From contig JBGCDS010000006.1 in assembly GCA_045105615.1 (NCBI GenBank), positions 48,482 through 112,481 on the forward strand: DNA of 64,000 bases. Reading direction: 5' to 3'. The notes beneath the pieces are model-generated. The model was given only the letters and a program-made list of their open reading frames with translations. It made no database searches and was not told the DNA's origin. Below, in pieces: positions 1 through 8,918 of this stretch. Made by a program: the position numbers and the translations under genes. Numbering within the stretch: position 1 is the stretch's first letter; every line of letters begins with the position of its first letter. The stretch is from UBA1858 sp045105615 (GTDB lineage: Bacteria; Pseudomonadota; Gammaproteobacteria; UBA4575).

Positions 1-659
1 ATCCAACGTCTGCCTTTGGTGGCATTATCGCTTTCAATCGTCCACTTGATGCAAATACTGCAAAACAAATACTCGATCAACAGTTTGTCGAAGTAATCAT
101 TGCACCAGGGATAGAATCAGGCGTGACTGATATCCTCAGCACTAAACCAAATACACGCGTGCTTGATTGCACAAATACGAATTCAGTTAATAGTGGATTT
201 GATTTACGCAAAGTAAGCGGAGGCATTTTAGTTCAAGATCAAGATAATGCAGCAGTTGATGCTGCTGACTTAAAAATTGTGACTAAACGTCAGCCCAGCG
301 AACAAGAAATTTGTGATTTATTATTCGCCTGGAAGATCGCCAAATTTGTAAAATCTAACGCTATTGTTTATGTGCGTGACGAACGCTCGATTGGCATTGG
401 CGCCGGCCAAATGAGTCGAGTGTATTCAGCTAAAATTGCTGGGATTAAAGCTAGTGACGAGAATTTAATGGTTGAAGGTTCTGTGATGGCTTCAGATGCA
501 TTCTTCCCATTCAGAGACGGACTAGATGCCGCTAACCAGGCAGGGATCACAGCTGTGATTCAGCCAGGCGGCTCACGTAATGATGCAGAAATTATTGCCG
601 CTGCTGACGAACATGATATGGCCATGGTATTTACTGGCATTCGTCACTTCCGCCATTAA
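1..659 (+). CDS. purH: Bifunctional AICAR formyltransferase/IMP cyclohydrolase, C-terminal part
   Basis: The reading frame is open from the window edge (first full codon at base 3), so the 5' part lies outside; about 218 residues are visible. They belong to the AICAR transformylase domain, which formylates AICAR with 10-formyl-tetrahydrofolate in the last steps of purine synthesis. Visible family signatures are PTSAFGGIIAFNRP, KSNAIVYV, GAGQMSRV, ASDAFFPF, QPGGSRND and the terminal TGIRHFRH. The IMP cyclohydrolase domain would be upstream. An internal ATG at 123 is not a real start, because homology continues before it. It is followed after 48 bases by a permease gene and then purD, so the three probably share a transcript. 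Confidence 0.96.
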   Translation, partial: PTSAFGGIIAFNRPLDANTAKQILDQQFVEVIIAPGIESGVTDILSTKPNTRVLDCTNTNSVNSGFDLRKVSGGILVQDQDNAAVDAADLKIVTKRQPSEQEICDLLFAWKIAKFVKSNAIVYVRDERSIGIGAGQMSRVYSAKIAGIKASDENLMVEGSVMASDAFFPFRDGLDAANQAGITAVIQPGGSRNDAEIIAAADEHDMAMVFTGIRHFRH

Positions 660-707
660 AAGGCTTTTCTCAAAGCACAATTCTCTGGGTATCTTTTAGC
701 AAAGCAT

Positions 708-1598
708 ATGTCCATAGCAATTCAAATTGGACAGATCATGTTCCCATTAATTGCTATTGTTAGTATGGGTATCTTTATCGGTGTACGTAAGCATCCCGAA
801 CTTGACTCCATCAATGACATAAACCTACATGTATTTATTCCAGCGTTAGTATTTTCATCATTACTGCAGCAACAATTTGAATTTAAAGAATTCGCCTTAC
901 TCGGGCTAAGCGGGCTGGTCTTAGTGCTATTGACCGCTGTCATTGCCATTCCCTTTGCACGTTTATTTAATATTCAATATCACACCATAGCACCACCCAT
1001 GATGTTTCATAATGCCGGTAATATAGGACTGCCGTTAATGAGTCTTGCTCTAGGCACCAAAGGCTTAGCTGCAGGTTTAATTCTTTTTTTAGTTGGCAAC
1101 ATTACTCACTTTGGTTTGGGCTCATACATGCTTGACCAGAATGCAAAATGGATTCGCAGCATTACCTCTCCAGCAATACTCGCTGCCATTCTCGCACTAT
1201 TTTTACAATCACAAAATATTCAGCTATCCAGTTTTATTATTCTGCCTATTCATATGCTTGGCAGTATTGCGGTACCATTAATGCTGTTCTCACTTGGCGT
1301 GCAACTGACAAAAGCGAACTTTGATTTTTGGAGATTAGGCTTACTCGTTGCCATCCTCACACCTGCCATTGGTGTTGCTTTAGCATTAATCATCGCCGCT
1401 TTTGTGCCATTAGAAAAAACTCAAATAGGTGCATTAATCTTATTCGGCGCATTACCCCCAGCAGTGATGAATTTTCTATTTGCAAAACGCTACCAGCAAG
1501 AACCAACAAAAGTTTCTGCTATAGTATTAGTTGGCAACTTGCTGGCAATCATCACGCTACCATTAGCATTATTATTCGTATTACCACGATTCAGTTAA
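708..1598 (+). CDS. AEC-family (auxin efflux carrier-like) permease
   Basis: A 296-residue, almost entirely hydrophobic protein with about eight to ten predicted membrane segments. The AEC family pattern is visible: a central segment with HNAGNIGLPL near residues 103-112, and a second half that repeats the fold (LFSLGVQLTKA near 193, then GALPPAVMNFLFAKRY near 247). Bacterial AEC members move organic anions such as malate or act as unspecified efflux permeases; substrate cannot be told here. It lies between purH and purD with only 48 and 13 bases of spacing, so it is probably co-transcribed with purine genes. That placement is not the usual one and is the only hint about its job. Confidence 0.85.
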   Translation: MSIAIQIGQIMFPLIAIVSMGIFIGVRKHPELDSINDINLHVFIPALVFSSLLQQQFEFKEFALLGLSGLVLVLLTAVIAIPFARLFNIQYHTIAPPMMFHNAGNIGLPLMSLALGTKGLAAGLILFLVGNITHFGLGSYMLDQNAKWIRSITSPAILAAILALFLQSQNIQLSSFIILPIHMLGSIAVPLMLFSLGVQLTKANFDFWRLGLLVAILTPAIGVALALIIAAFVPLEKTQIGALILFGALPPAVMNFLFAKRYQQEPTKVSAIVLVGNLLAIITLPLALLFVLPRFS

Positions 1599-1611
1599 GT
1601 ATGAGAAAGTT

Positions 1612-2889
1612 ATGAAGAATATTTTAGTCATTGGCAGTGGCGGCAGAGAACATGCACTTGCATGGAAACTCATTCAGTCGACACACACAGAAAAAGTTTA
1701 TGTGGCACCAGGAAATGCCGGCACAGCACTAGAAGATAACATTGAGAATGTTGCCATCTCCAGCGACGATATCACCGCTTTAATCACCTTTGCTAAAGAT
1801 AAAAATATTGATTTAACTATTGTCGGCCCCGAAGCACCTTTAGTTGCTGGTGTTGTTGATCAATTCACTGCACAGGGATTAGCTATTTTCGGACCCAAGC
1901 AATTCAATGCGCAACTAGAGGGGTCAAAAAGTTTTGCAAAACAATTTATGCATAGCTGCAATATTCCAACTGCAAGCTACCAAGAGTTCACTGATGTAAC
2001 TCAGGCGACTAATTACCTTGCAGAACAGTCTTTCCCTATCGTTATAAAGGCAGATGGCCTCGCTGCAGGAAAAGGTGTTGTCATTGCTCAGAATAATTTA
2101 GAAGCGGTGGATGCTGTCACTTCTATGCTAACTGACGGTGCACATGGCGAAGCAGGAAAAAAGATTGTCATTGAAGAATTTATTCAAGGCGAAGAAGTAA
2201 GTTTTATTTGTTTAGTTGATCACGACACTATCGTTCCGTTAGCCAGTTCTCAAGATCACAAGGCGCGTGACAATGGTGACTTAGGTCCCAACACTGGCGG
2301 CATGGGTGCATACTCGCCAGCACCGTTAGTCACAGATGCATTACACGCAAGAATTATTTCTGATGTTATTCAGCCGACAGTTCAAGGCTTTATTGACGCC
2401 GGACATCCTTACCAGGGTTTTTTATACGCAGGCTTAATGATTACTACGGAAGGCGTACCTAAAGTACTAGAATTCAACTGCCGCTTTGGCGATCCTGAAA
2501 CCCAACCAATATTGATGCGCTTACAAAGTGATTTATCGCAACTATGTTGGGATGCTGCACACAATCAATTAAAACAACAGACTCTCGATTGGAACCCACA
2601 AACTGCACTAGGAGTAGTAATGGCGGCAGGTGGCTATCCATTTGATTATGCTAAAGGCGAAACGATTAGCGGTATCGAAAATATTACTGCTAGCCATACA
2701 AAAGTCTTCCACGCAGGGACCCATTTATATGATGACGTAATCGCTACCTCTGGGGGGCGAGTGCTCTGTGTGACTTCGCTAGGAGAGGATATTAAAACTG
2801 CACAGCAAAATGCTTATCAGGGTGTCAATGCAATTAGCTGGAAAGATATGTACTATCGTGACGATATTGGCTTTAAAGCAATTAAGTAG
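1612..2889 (+). CDS. purD: Phosphoribosylamine-glycine ligase (GAR synthetase)
   Basis: A 425-residue cytosolic ATP-grasp enzyme that joins glycine to phosphoribosylamine, step two of purine synthesis. The N-terminal Rossmann-like motif ILVIGSGGREHALAWKL starts at residue 4. The ATP-grasp region holds IKADGLAAGKGVVIA and NTGGMGAYSP, and the metal-binding VLEFNCRFGDPETQP lies near residue 290. Length matches the family. The start ATG at 1612 has a purine-rich GAGAAAG just upstream. Together with purH it forms the common purH-purD pair, here split by a permease gene. Its TAG stop lies inside the left arm of a hairpin that separates it from convergent rho. Confidence 0.97.
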   Translation: MKNILVIGSGGREHALAWKLIQSTHTEKVYVAPGNAGTALEDNIENVAISSDDITALITFAKDKNIDLTIVGPEAPLVAGVVDQFTAQGLAIFGPKQFNAQLEGSKSFAKQFMHSCNIPTASYQEFTDVTQATNYLAEQSFPIVIKADGLAAGKGVVIAQNNLEAVDAVTSMLTDGAHGEAGKKIVIEEFIQGEEVSFICLVDHDTIVPLASSQDHKARDNGDLGPNTGGMGAYSPAPLVTDALHARIISDVIQPTVQGFIDAGHPYQGFLYAGLMITTEGVPKVLEFNCRFGDPETQPILMRLQSDLSQLCWDAAHNQLKQQTLDWNPQTALGVVMAAGGYPFDYAKGETISGIENITASHTKVFHAGTHLYDDVIATSGGRVLCVTSLGEDIKTAQQNAYQGVNAISWKDMYYRDDIGFKAIK

Positions 2890-2917
2890 CGTTAATTACT
2901 TTGATATAATTAACGCT
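2888..2917. terminator. Bidirectional hairpin between purD and rho
   Basis: AGCGTTAATTA (2888-2898) is followed by an 8-base spacer and its exact reverse complement (2907-2917). The two genes converge here, so a shared stem-loop that ends both transcripts is likely. The stem is AT-rich and T-tracts are short, so its strength is uncertain. Confidence 0.65.
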
Positions 2918-2930
2918 TAACTTTAAATTT

Positions 2931-4187
2931 CTATCGTTTCATTGCATCAAAGAATTCAACATTATTTTTACTAGACTGCATACGTCCTAGCATAAACTCC
3001 ATTGCTTCTATCTCATCCATAGAATGCAAGAACTTGCGCAGGATCCACATCTTTTGCAGTACTTCAGGCTCAATCAGTAACTCTTCACGACGCGTACCTG
3101 ATCGATTGATATTCATTGATGGATAAATACGTTTTTCTGCAACACGGCGATCCAAGTGGATTTCCATATTACCTGTCCCTTTAAATTCTTCGTAGATCAC
3201 TTCATCCATTTTAGAACCAGTATCAATAAGCGCTGTGGCTAAAATTGTTAAGCTACCGCCTTCCTCAATATTTCTTGCCGCACCAAAGAACCTCTTTGGT
3301 CGAGTCAATGCATTAGCTTCAACACCACCTGATAGTACTTTTCCAGAGGACGGTGCAACTGTGTTGTATGCACGCGCTAGTCGAGTAATTGAATCTAACA
3401 AAATGACTACGTCACGTTTATGTTCAACTAAACGCTTAGCTTTTTCGATAACCATCTCAGCGACCTGTACATGTCGACTTGCTGGCTCATCAAATGTACT
3501 TGAAACGACTTCGCCTTGAACCATGCGTTGCATTTCAGTCACTTCTTCCGGGCGCTCATCAATTAGCAAAACTATCAAATAACAATCCGGGTTGTTTGCA
3601 GTGATGCTCTGAGCAATATTTTGCAGCATAATTGTTTTACCCGCTTTTGGCGGAGAAACAACTAAACCACGTTGACCTTTACCGATAGGCGCACAGACAT
3701 CGATGATGCGTGCAGTAATATCTTCCGTACTACCATTACCGCGTTCTAGATTGAGAAGCTCATCTGGATGTAATGGTGTTAGATTTTCAAAAAGAACTTT
3801 TGTTTTGGCATTTTCTGGCGTGTCGAAGTTAATCTTATCGACCTTAAGCATCGCGAAGTATCGCTCGCTGTCTTTAGGAGGGCGTATCTTGCCCGCGACT
3901 GTATCGCCAGTGCGCAAACCAAAACGTCTAATTTGACTTGGTGAAACGTATATATCATCTGGCCCAGCTAAATATGAGCAGTCTGCTGAACGCAAAAAAC
4001 CAAATCCATCTTGTAATATTTCAAGTACTCCATCACCAAAAATATCTTCGCCACTTTTTGCATGTGCCTTTAAGATTGTAAAAATAATATCTTGCTTACG
4101 CATGCGGGCCATATTATCGATGCCCATTTCTCCGGCTAGCTCGACGAGCTCAGCGGCGGATTTAACTTTTAATTCGGTGAGATTCAT
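2931..4187 (-). CDS. rho: Transcription termination factor Rho
   Basis: A 418-residue hexameric RNA-dependent ATPase that ends transcription at Rho-dependent sites. It begins MNLTELKVKSAAELVELA (the Rho N-terminal helical domain). The cold-shock-like RNA-binding fold follows, with LQDGFGFLRSADCSYL near residue 58. Next come the Walker A region PPKAGKTIMLQNIAQ near 179 and Walker B VVILLDSITRLARAYN near 260, and the secondary RNA-binding loop lies after it. RSGTRREELL near 361 is typical. Length equals the E. coli protein (419). It is downstream of trxA on the same strand, the usual gammaproteobacterial trxA-rho order, with a 276-base leader between them. Confidence 0.98.
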   Translation of the reverse strand: MNLTELKVKSAAELVELAGEMGIDNMARMRKQDIIFTILKAHAKSGEDIFGDGVLEILQDGFGFLRSADCSYLAGPDDIYVSPSQIRRFGLRTGDTVAGKIRPPKDSERYFAMLKVDKINFDTPENAKTKVLFENLTPLHPDELLNLERGNGSTEDITARIIDVCAPIGKGQRGLVVSPPKAGKTIMLQNIAQSITANNPDCYLIVLLIDERPEEVTEMQRMVQGEVVSSTFDEPASRHVQVAEMVIEKAKRLVEHKRDVVILLDSITRLARAYNTVAPSSGKVLSGGVEANALTRPKRFFGAARNIEEGGSLTILATALIDTGSKMDEVIYEEFKGTGNMEIHLDRRVAEKRIYPSMNINRSGTRREELLIEPEVLQKMWILRKFLHSMDEIEAMEFMLGRMQSSKNNVEFFDAMKR

Positions 4188-4463
4188 AAATTAGATTTTT
4201 GGTTTTGTGTGGTTTTAAAGGGTATAGGGTATTTATAGAGTTTTATTGATAGCACTTAGATATAGAGAATGCGTGTTCTAAGTGATTAGAAACTTGTTTA
4301 CTTGCCGAATTTAGTCGGTTCTTTAGTGATAGAAACTGTTATTTATTAAGTAATTATTTTGGAATCGATCTTGGGCAAGGCGCTACTTGGTAGCGTAATA
4401 ACTGCCAAGTTAGCACTAATTTTTAAGGGCGTCTAGTATATTTGATGCCCTTCAGTCTGAGTT
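4188..4463 (-). promoter_or_regulatory. rho leader/trxA-rho intergenic region with hairpins
   Basis: This 276-base stretch has no gene. On the rho-sense strand it holds a perfect 6-bp hairpin (CGCTAC-TTG-GTAGCG, 4381-4395). An overlapping alternative pairing, ACTTGG (4385-4390) with CCAAGT (4405-4410), cannot coexist with the first. A third stem pairs AAGGGCGTC (4425-4433) with GATGCCCTT (4444-4452), with one G-U, just after trxA. Alternating structures in a rho leader would fit the autogenous attenuation known for E. coli rho, but that link is inference. Confidence 0.4.
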
Positions 4464-4790
4464 TTAAATACTCTGATCTATAAACGCTGTTAATTGTGAT
4501 TTTGATAGCGCGCCCACTTTAGTCGACTGCACATCTCCACCCTTAAAGATCATTAACGTAGGTATGCCACGTATACCGAACTTCGGTGGTGTAGCTGGAT
4601 TATCATCGATATTCAGCTTAGTAATTTTTAATTTGCCTTCGTAATCAGCTGCTATTTCATCAAGGATCGGCGCAATCATTTTGCATGGTCCACACCACTC
4701 TGCCCAGTAATCTACTAATACTGGTACATCACTTTGTAGTACTTCTTGTTCAAACGATGAATCTGTAATGTGCGTGATATTGTCACTCAC
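4464..4790 (-). CDS. trxA: Thioredoxin 1
   Basis: A 108-residue cytosolic thiol-disulfide reductant. The active site is WAEWCGPCKM near residues 29-38, with the CGPC redox pair. The cis-proline motif GIRGIPTLMIFKGG follows near residue 73. Length and the N-terminus MSDNITHITD match proteobacterial TrxA. It is upstream of rho on the same strand, as in many gammaproteobacteria, and divergent from the NDUFA9-like gene at 4949 across a 158-base promoter region. Confidence 0.97.
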   Translation of the reverse strand: MSDNITHITDSSFEQEVLQSDVPVLVDYWAEWCGPCKMIAPILDEIAADYEGKLKITKLNIDDNPATPPKFGIRGIPTLMIFKGGDVQSTKVGALSKSQLTAFIDQSI

Positions 4791-4948
4791 TTATGGACGC
4801 TCCTAATGAATTAATGGTGGATTTATTCAGACTTTGGTGAAATATAATTGTATATTTAACGCATATTTGAGGTGAAAACAAGCCTAGTTTTATCTGCACA
4901 CAGTCAGCAGTTACTCACAGACTGAATGATGAATACCACGTTATACTA

Positions 4949-5857
4949 ATGAATATGGCAATTAAAGGATTAATCGGCGTTATCGGCGGAAGCGGCTTCG
5001 TGGGAAGCGAATTATGTGCTCAGCTCATATCGTCAGGATATTCCGTTAAACTACTGACGCGTAACACTGATAAGTGCCGCCACCTCAAGGTATTACCATC
5101 ACTTTCCATCGTCCAAATTAAAGATTATCAATCAAACACCCTTACCGCGGCGCTTAAAGATTGCCACGCACTGATTAATTTAATCGGCATACTTAATGAA
5201 AGAGGCAATGATGGCAAAGAATTTCATCGCATCCATGTTGGTATCACTCGCAATGCTTTGAAAGCCTGTGAAAATGCGAAAATCCCACGACTGCTACAAA
5301 TGAGTGCATTAAATGCGCATCCAGACGCACCCAGCCATTATCTTCGCAGTAAAGGTAAAGCTGAGAACTACCTCAAGACCTTCTCTGCATCGCAGGTGAA
5401 CTACACCATATTCCAACCCTCAGTAATTTTTGGCGAGGGTGACAGCTTTTTAAATCGGTTTGCGGATCTACTAAAGATAGTGCCGGGAATATTTCCTTTA
5501 GCCTGCCCCAATGCACGATTTGCACCTGTCTATGTCGGCGATGTTGCCAATAAAATGATAACCGCCATTGAAGATAAAGCCAGCTACAACCAGTCTTATG
5601 AACTCTGTGGACCGAACATTTACAGCTTAAAAGAGCTGGTACAATACACCGCAAATATTTGTGGCTATAAGCGGACAGTACTTGGCCTACCTATGTTTTT
5701 ATCTAAACTTCAAGCCACTGTATTTGAATACGTCCCTGGCAAACCACTTTCAAAAGATAACTTTAACTCGTTAAAGCTCGATAGTGTGTGCAAACAATGC
5801 CCTCCCTGCACAACGTCGTTATCGGCTATCGCTCCCACATACCTAGCTAATAGATAG
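4949..5857 (+). CDS. NDUFA9-like atypical SDR / NAD(P)-binding oxidoreductase
   Basis: A 302-residue Rossmann-fold protein of the atypical short-chain dehydrogenase group that includes the complex I accessory subunit NDUFA9. The glycine-rich nucleotide motif GVIGGSGFVGSELC lies at residues 11-24. Family landmarks are ALINLIGILNERG near 82, the active-site-like YLRSKGKAEN near 133, YTIFQPSVIFGEGD near 152 and RFAPVYVGDVA near 190. Bacterial members are not part of complex I in most species; a role in quinone or lipid chemistry is often proposed but not proven. An ATG at 4955 (second Met) is an alternative start. Confidence 0.85.
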   Translation: MNMAIKGLIGVIGGSGFVGSELCAQLISSGYSVKLLTRNTDKCRHLKVLPSLSIVQIKDYQSNTLTAALKDCHALINLIGILNERGNDGKEFHRIHVGITRNALKACENAKIPRLLQMSALNAHPDAPSHYLRSKGKAENYLKTFSASQVNYTIFQPSVIFGEGDSFLNRFADLLKIVPGIFPLACPNARFAPVYVGDVANKMITAIEDKASYNQSYELCGPNIYSLKELVQYTANICGYKRTVLGLPMFLSKLQATVFEYVPGKPLSKDNFNSLKLDSVCKQCPPCTTSLSAIAPTYLANR

Positions 5858-5861
5858 TTGT

Positions 5862-6959
5862 TTACTCAGGCTCAACCCGACGACATTTTCCACTATGTAA
5901 AAACTCGATTCTCTGCTGATCACTTAATCGTTGCGTACTCTCTATTACACGATAAAACTCATCATAATTTTTATTGCATGCTTCGAACAAAAGAATGAAA
6001 TCAGGCACTAGTGCCTGGTACGTTGAAAAAGCATTTAATTTTGCATTATTCATATCTTCTATAAGCCATTGTCGATACTTTTTAAGTTTCTCCCACTGTT
6101 CTAGTTTGCTCACTACTTGTTTTTCATACGACACAAACGCTTCTTGTTTAAGACGTAGTTTTTCTGGCCGAGCTAATGATGAGCTATATATCTCTACAAG
6201 CTGCTGACGAAAATCTTCTACAATGACATATAGCTGTTTTTTTTCTTGTATCGACTGTAAATAACGTTGCAGCTTAGCCGGTTTTTTTTCGGCCTCTAAC
6301 CAAGCAATTACACCTAACTGGGCTATAGCAGAGGCAAATGCTTCATTAAAACTAGTATCATTTTTTATATATAGTTGTTGATGCGCCAGTTCATGAAAAA
6401 TATATTCAGCTGTTACTAATTCACCCCTATCTAACATGCTGCTTAGTAGCGGATCACTAAACCAACCTAAAGTTGAATAGGCTGGCACGGGCGCAATATA
6501 GACTTCCAACTGTTGCAGCTTAAGTTGATTAGCGAACTGTTGCGCTTTACTTTGATCATAATACCCTCTATACGGAACACAGCCTACCACCCAAAAACAC
6601 CATGACTCAGCTTGCAGAGACAATTGCGGTGTCGCGAATACTACCCATGTAACATAGTCACGATCGAGATCGACATAACTAGTGTAACTTTTATTATCAG
6701 GTAGATGTAAATGGCTGGAAGCAAATTCACGTATGATTAAAAATCTTTTAAATTTGTTTTTTTGTACTTGATCAATATTCTCATCTTCAAGCAAGCTTGA
6801 TATCGGCTGCCGATCACTCATTAATTTAAGGTGACCACTGCTGGTATGAGCAATATATCCGAGCGTAGAACAGGCAGTTAACTGAAATATACAACTCAAG
6901 AGTAGAATTCGAGGCAGGATTCGAGACAAAATTCGAGTTAGAATAGTTTTATTAAACAC
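5862..6959 (-). CDS. Putative lipoprotein aminopeptidase (COG4324-type)
   Basis: A 365-residue protein resembling the family called predicted aminopeptidase (Pfam Aminopep). The N-terminus has a hydrophobic signal ending in a lipobox, FQLTACSTLGY, so Cys30 is probably lipidated and the protein membrane-anchored in the periplasm. A zinc-protease motif HELAHQQLY appears near residue 189, followed by NEAFASAIAQLG, in which a glutamate could be the third zinc ligand. WCFWVVGCVPYRGY is also conserved in the family. The signal region is built of repeated RIL(x) units from a 12-base tandem repeat. Its start lies only 18 bases from the divergent cca start. Substrate unknown. Confidence 0.8.
   Translation of the reverse strand: MFNKTILTRILSRILPRILLLSCIFQLTACSTLGYIAHTSSGHLKLMSDRQPISSLLEDENIDQVQKNKFKRFLIIREFASSHLHLPDNKSYTSYVDLDRDYVTWVVFATPQLSLQAESWCFWVVGCVPYRGYYDQSKAQQFANQLKLQQLEVYIAPVPAYSTLGWFSDPLLSSMLDRGELVTAEYIFHELAHQQLYIKNDTSFNEAFASAIAQLGVIAWLEAEKKPAKLQRYLQSIQEKKQLYVIVEDFRQQLVEIYSSSLARPEKLRLKQEAFVSYEKQVVSKLEQWEKLKKYRQWLIEDMNNAKLNAFSTYQALVPDFILLFEACNKNYDEFYRVIESTQRLSDQQRIEFLHSGKCRRVEPE
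6907..6944. repeat. 12-bp tandem repeat inside a signal peptide
   Basis: ATTCGAG recurs with a period of 12 bases at 6907, 6919 and 6931, with a partial fourth copy at 6942. On the minus strand it encodes the run TRILSRILPRILL in the signal peptide of the aminopeptidase. The period is a multiple of three, so copy-number change would keep the frame. Confidence 0.6.
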
Positions 6960-6977
6960 ATTAGTTGGCCATTAATA

Positions 6978-8111
6978 ATGCAAAAATATTTGGTTGGCGG
7001 GGCAGTTCGAGATCGCTTATTAAGTTTACCAGTACACGAGCAGGACTGGGTAGTCGTCGGTTCTACTCCGCAAGAAATGCTCGACCTAGGTTACCGTCAA
7101 GTCGGCAAGGATTTTCCAGTGTTCTTGCACCCACAGTCATCGGAAGAATATGCACTTGCTCGCACAGAACGTAAATCTGGAAAAGGCCACAAAGGCTTTC
7201 AAGTATTCAGCTCGCCTAATATTTCTCTAGAAGAAGATCTACTACGACGTGACTTAACCATCAATGCCATTGCTGAAGATGAACATGGCAATTTAATCGA
7301 CCCTTATGACGGATTAGACGATATTAAAAATCGTGTTTTGCGCCACATCTCACCTGCATTCTCCGAAGACCCTTTACGCGTACTCAGAGTCGCAAGGTTT
7401 GCAGCACGGTTTTGGCATTTAGGCTTTACTATTGATGCTAGTACTTTAGCGCTAATGTCCTCAATCAGTCATAGCGATGAGTTAGAACAACTTTCAAAAG
7501 AACGTATCTGGCGAGAAACTCAGCGCGCATTAGTCACAAACCACCCTGAAATTTATATACTGATTCTATTACATGTAGGCGCGTTAGAAAAAATTGCGCC
7601 CTCTCTCAATGATGCCTTGCAAACTAAGCAGCCATTATTGAGATTATCTAAACTACGCGACATTAGTGATTATGAATTTAAATACGCAGGCTTAGTGATG
7701 GTCGCTAGCGAAAGAGATGGTGCATTTGATCCAGAAATTGCTAGCGATATAAGCCAACATTTTGCGTGCCCAAACTCATTACAAGAACTGGCAATCGTTA
7801 CCAATAATAATTTCATCGATTGTTGCAATGCGCTTTCTAATAACAGTGATGATATTTATAATATGCTACAAAAGCTAGATGCTTTTCGCCGTCAATCACG
7901 CTGCCTATCTATTTTAGACTGCATGCAAGCCATGTTAACTTTATTTGAACAACCACCTTCGCCTTCTTTAGATTTTCTTTCCAACATTGTGCCGCAAATA
8001 AATACTGTTAAGCTTGATGACAAGTATCAGAAAACATTGCGTGGCAAAGAAATAGGTGATGCATTGATTGCTGCGCGTAAGCAGCTTATAGAAAAAAAGA
8101 TGAAGGGTTAA
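6978..8111 (+). CDS. cca: CCA-adding tRNA nucleotidyltransferase
   Basis: A 377-residue class II nucleotidyltransferase that builds or repairs the 3' CCA of tRNA. The head domain shows YLVGGAVRDRLL at residues 4-15, the catalytic pair in EQDWVVVG (the DxD position reads EQD here, as in several bacterial CCA enzymes), LLRRDLTINAIA near 87, and EDPLRVLRVARFAARF near 130. The C-terminal HD phosphohydrolase domain of the E. coli enzyme is not recognisable: no HD pair follows residue 200, so the protein is the shorter nucleotidyltransferase-only form. It precedes convergent uppP by 3 bases. Confidence 0.94.
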   Translation: MQKYLVGGAVRDRLLSLPVHEQDWVVVGSTPQEMLDLGYRQVGKDFPVFLHPQSSEEYALARTERKSGKGHKGFQVFSSPNISLEEDLLRRDLTINAIAEDEHGNLIDPYDGLDDIKNRVLRHISPAFSEDPLRVLRVARFAARFWHLGFTIDASTLALMSSISHSDELEQLSKERIWRETQRALVTNHPEIYILILLHVGALEKIAPSLNDALQTKQPLLRLSKLRDISDYEFKYAGLVMVASERDGAFDPEIASDISQHFACPNSLQELAIVTNNNFIDCCNALSNNSDDIYNMLQKLDAFRRQSRCLSILDCMQAMLTLFEQPPSPSLDFLSNIVPQINTVKLDDKYQKTLRGKEIGDALIAARKQLIEKKMKG

Positions 8112-8114
8112 TAG

Positions 8115-8906
8115 CTAAATAAACGCAAACAAAAGCACGCCCAAGAATAACCGATATATTACAAACGGCATCATTCCGATAACATTCACTAGCCTTACAA
8201 AAGCTTCTATGCATATGTATGCAACCACACCAGACAACGCAAACACAGTTAACGCGGGGAAGATATCCATTTGCACTTGAGACGACATCAGCTGCATTGA
8301 TTTATATGAAATCGCGGCAAGAATCGTAGGGATAGATAATAAAAATGAGAAGCGCGCTGCGGCCACCTTTGACAGACCCATCATTAAACCTGCTGTCATG
8401 GTAACGCCCGACCTTGAAGTACCAGGAATTAAAGCAAATATCTGTGCACAGCCAATAAATATAATTCCTTTCCAACAGAGCTTATATTCATCATGCAGTT
8501 CTTTTCCCATTTTATCCGCATAGGCTAATGCTAATGCAAACAGAATTGTAGTTATTGCAATCACATGCGCACTACGAAGGTATTGCTCTATAAAGTCTGC
8601 TAGCAATAAACCTGCAACAACTATCGGTATTGTAGCAATTATAATCGCTGAGATTAAACTCAGCGTCTCCTGATTTTCCTGTGCCTTGGGATTCAACACT
8701 GCGCGAACCATTGCTTGCAGCTCTTTTCTAAAATAAACCATGACCGCAACTAAGCTTCCTGCATGAGCAGCCACATCCATGAATAAGCCCTGATCTTTCC
8801 AGCCCATCACAATTGAGATTAACACTAAATGCGCTGAACTCGACACGGGTAAAAATTCAGTTAGCCCCTGAATAATGCCCAACGCAATTATTTGTATTAC
8901 ATCCAT
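8115..8906 (-). CDS. uppP: Undecaprenyl-diphosphate phosphatase
   Basis: A 263-residue integral membrane enzyme of the BacA/UppP family. It recycles undecaprenyl diphosphate to the monophosphate carrier used for peptidoglycan and other envelope polymers. The two family motifs are present: GIIQGLTEFLPVSSSAHL at residues 12-29 and IPGTSRSGVTMTAGLMMG near 160, with about eight membrane segments. Length is typical. It lies 12 bases after the MidA-type methyltransferase on the same strand and is probably co-transcribed with it. It ends 3 bases from the end of cca. Confidence 0.96.
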   Translation of the reverse strand: MDVIQIIALGIIQGLTEFLPVSSSAHLVLISIVMGWKDQGLFMDVAAHAGSLVAVMVYFRKELQAMVRAVLNPKAQENQETLSLISAIIIATIPIVVAGLLLADFIEQYLRSAHVIAITTILFALALAYADKMGKELHDEYKLCWKGIIFIGCAQIFALIPGTSRSGVTMTAGLMMGLSKVAAARFSFLLSIPTILAAISYKSMQLMSSQVQMDIFPALTVFALSGVVAYICIEAFVRLVNVIGMMPFVIYRLFLGVLLFAFI

Positions 8907-8918
8907 TATTTATTATTT

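Noticed and set aside
1328..1615. 95-codon plus-strand frame overlapping the AEC permease
   Set aside because: Shadow of the permease in another frame, with no recognisable pattern.
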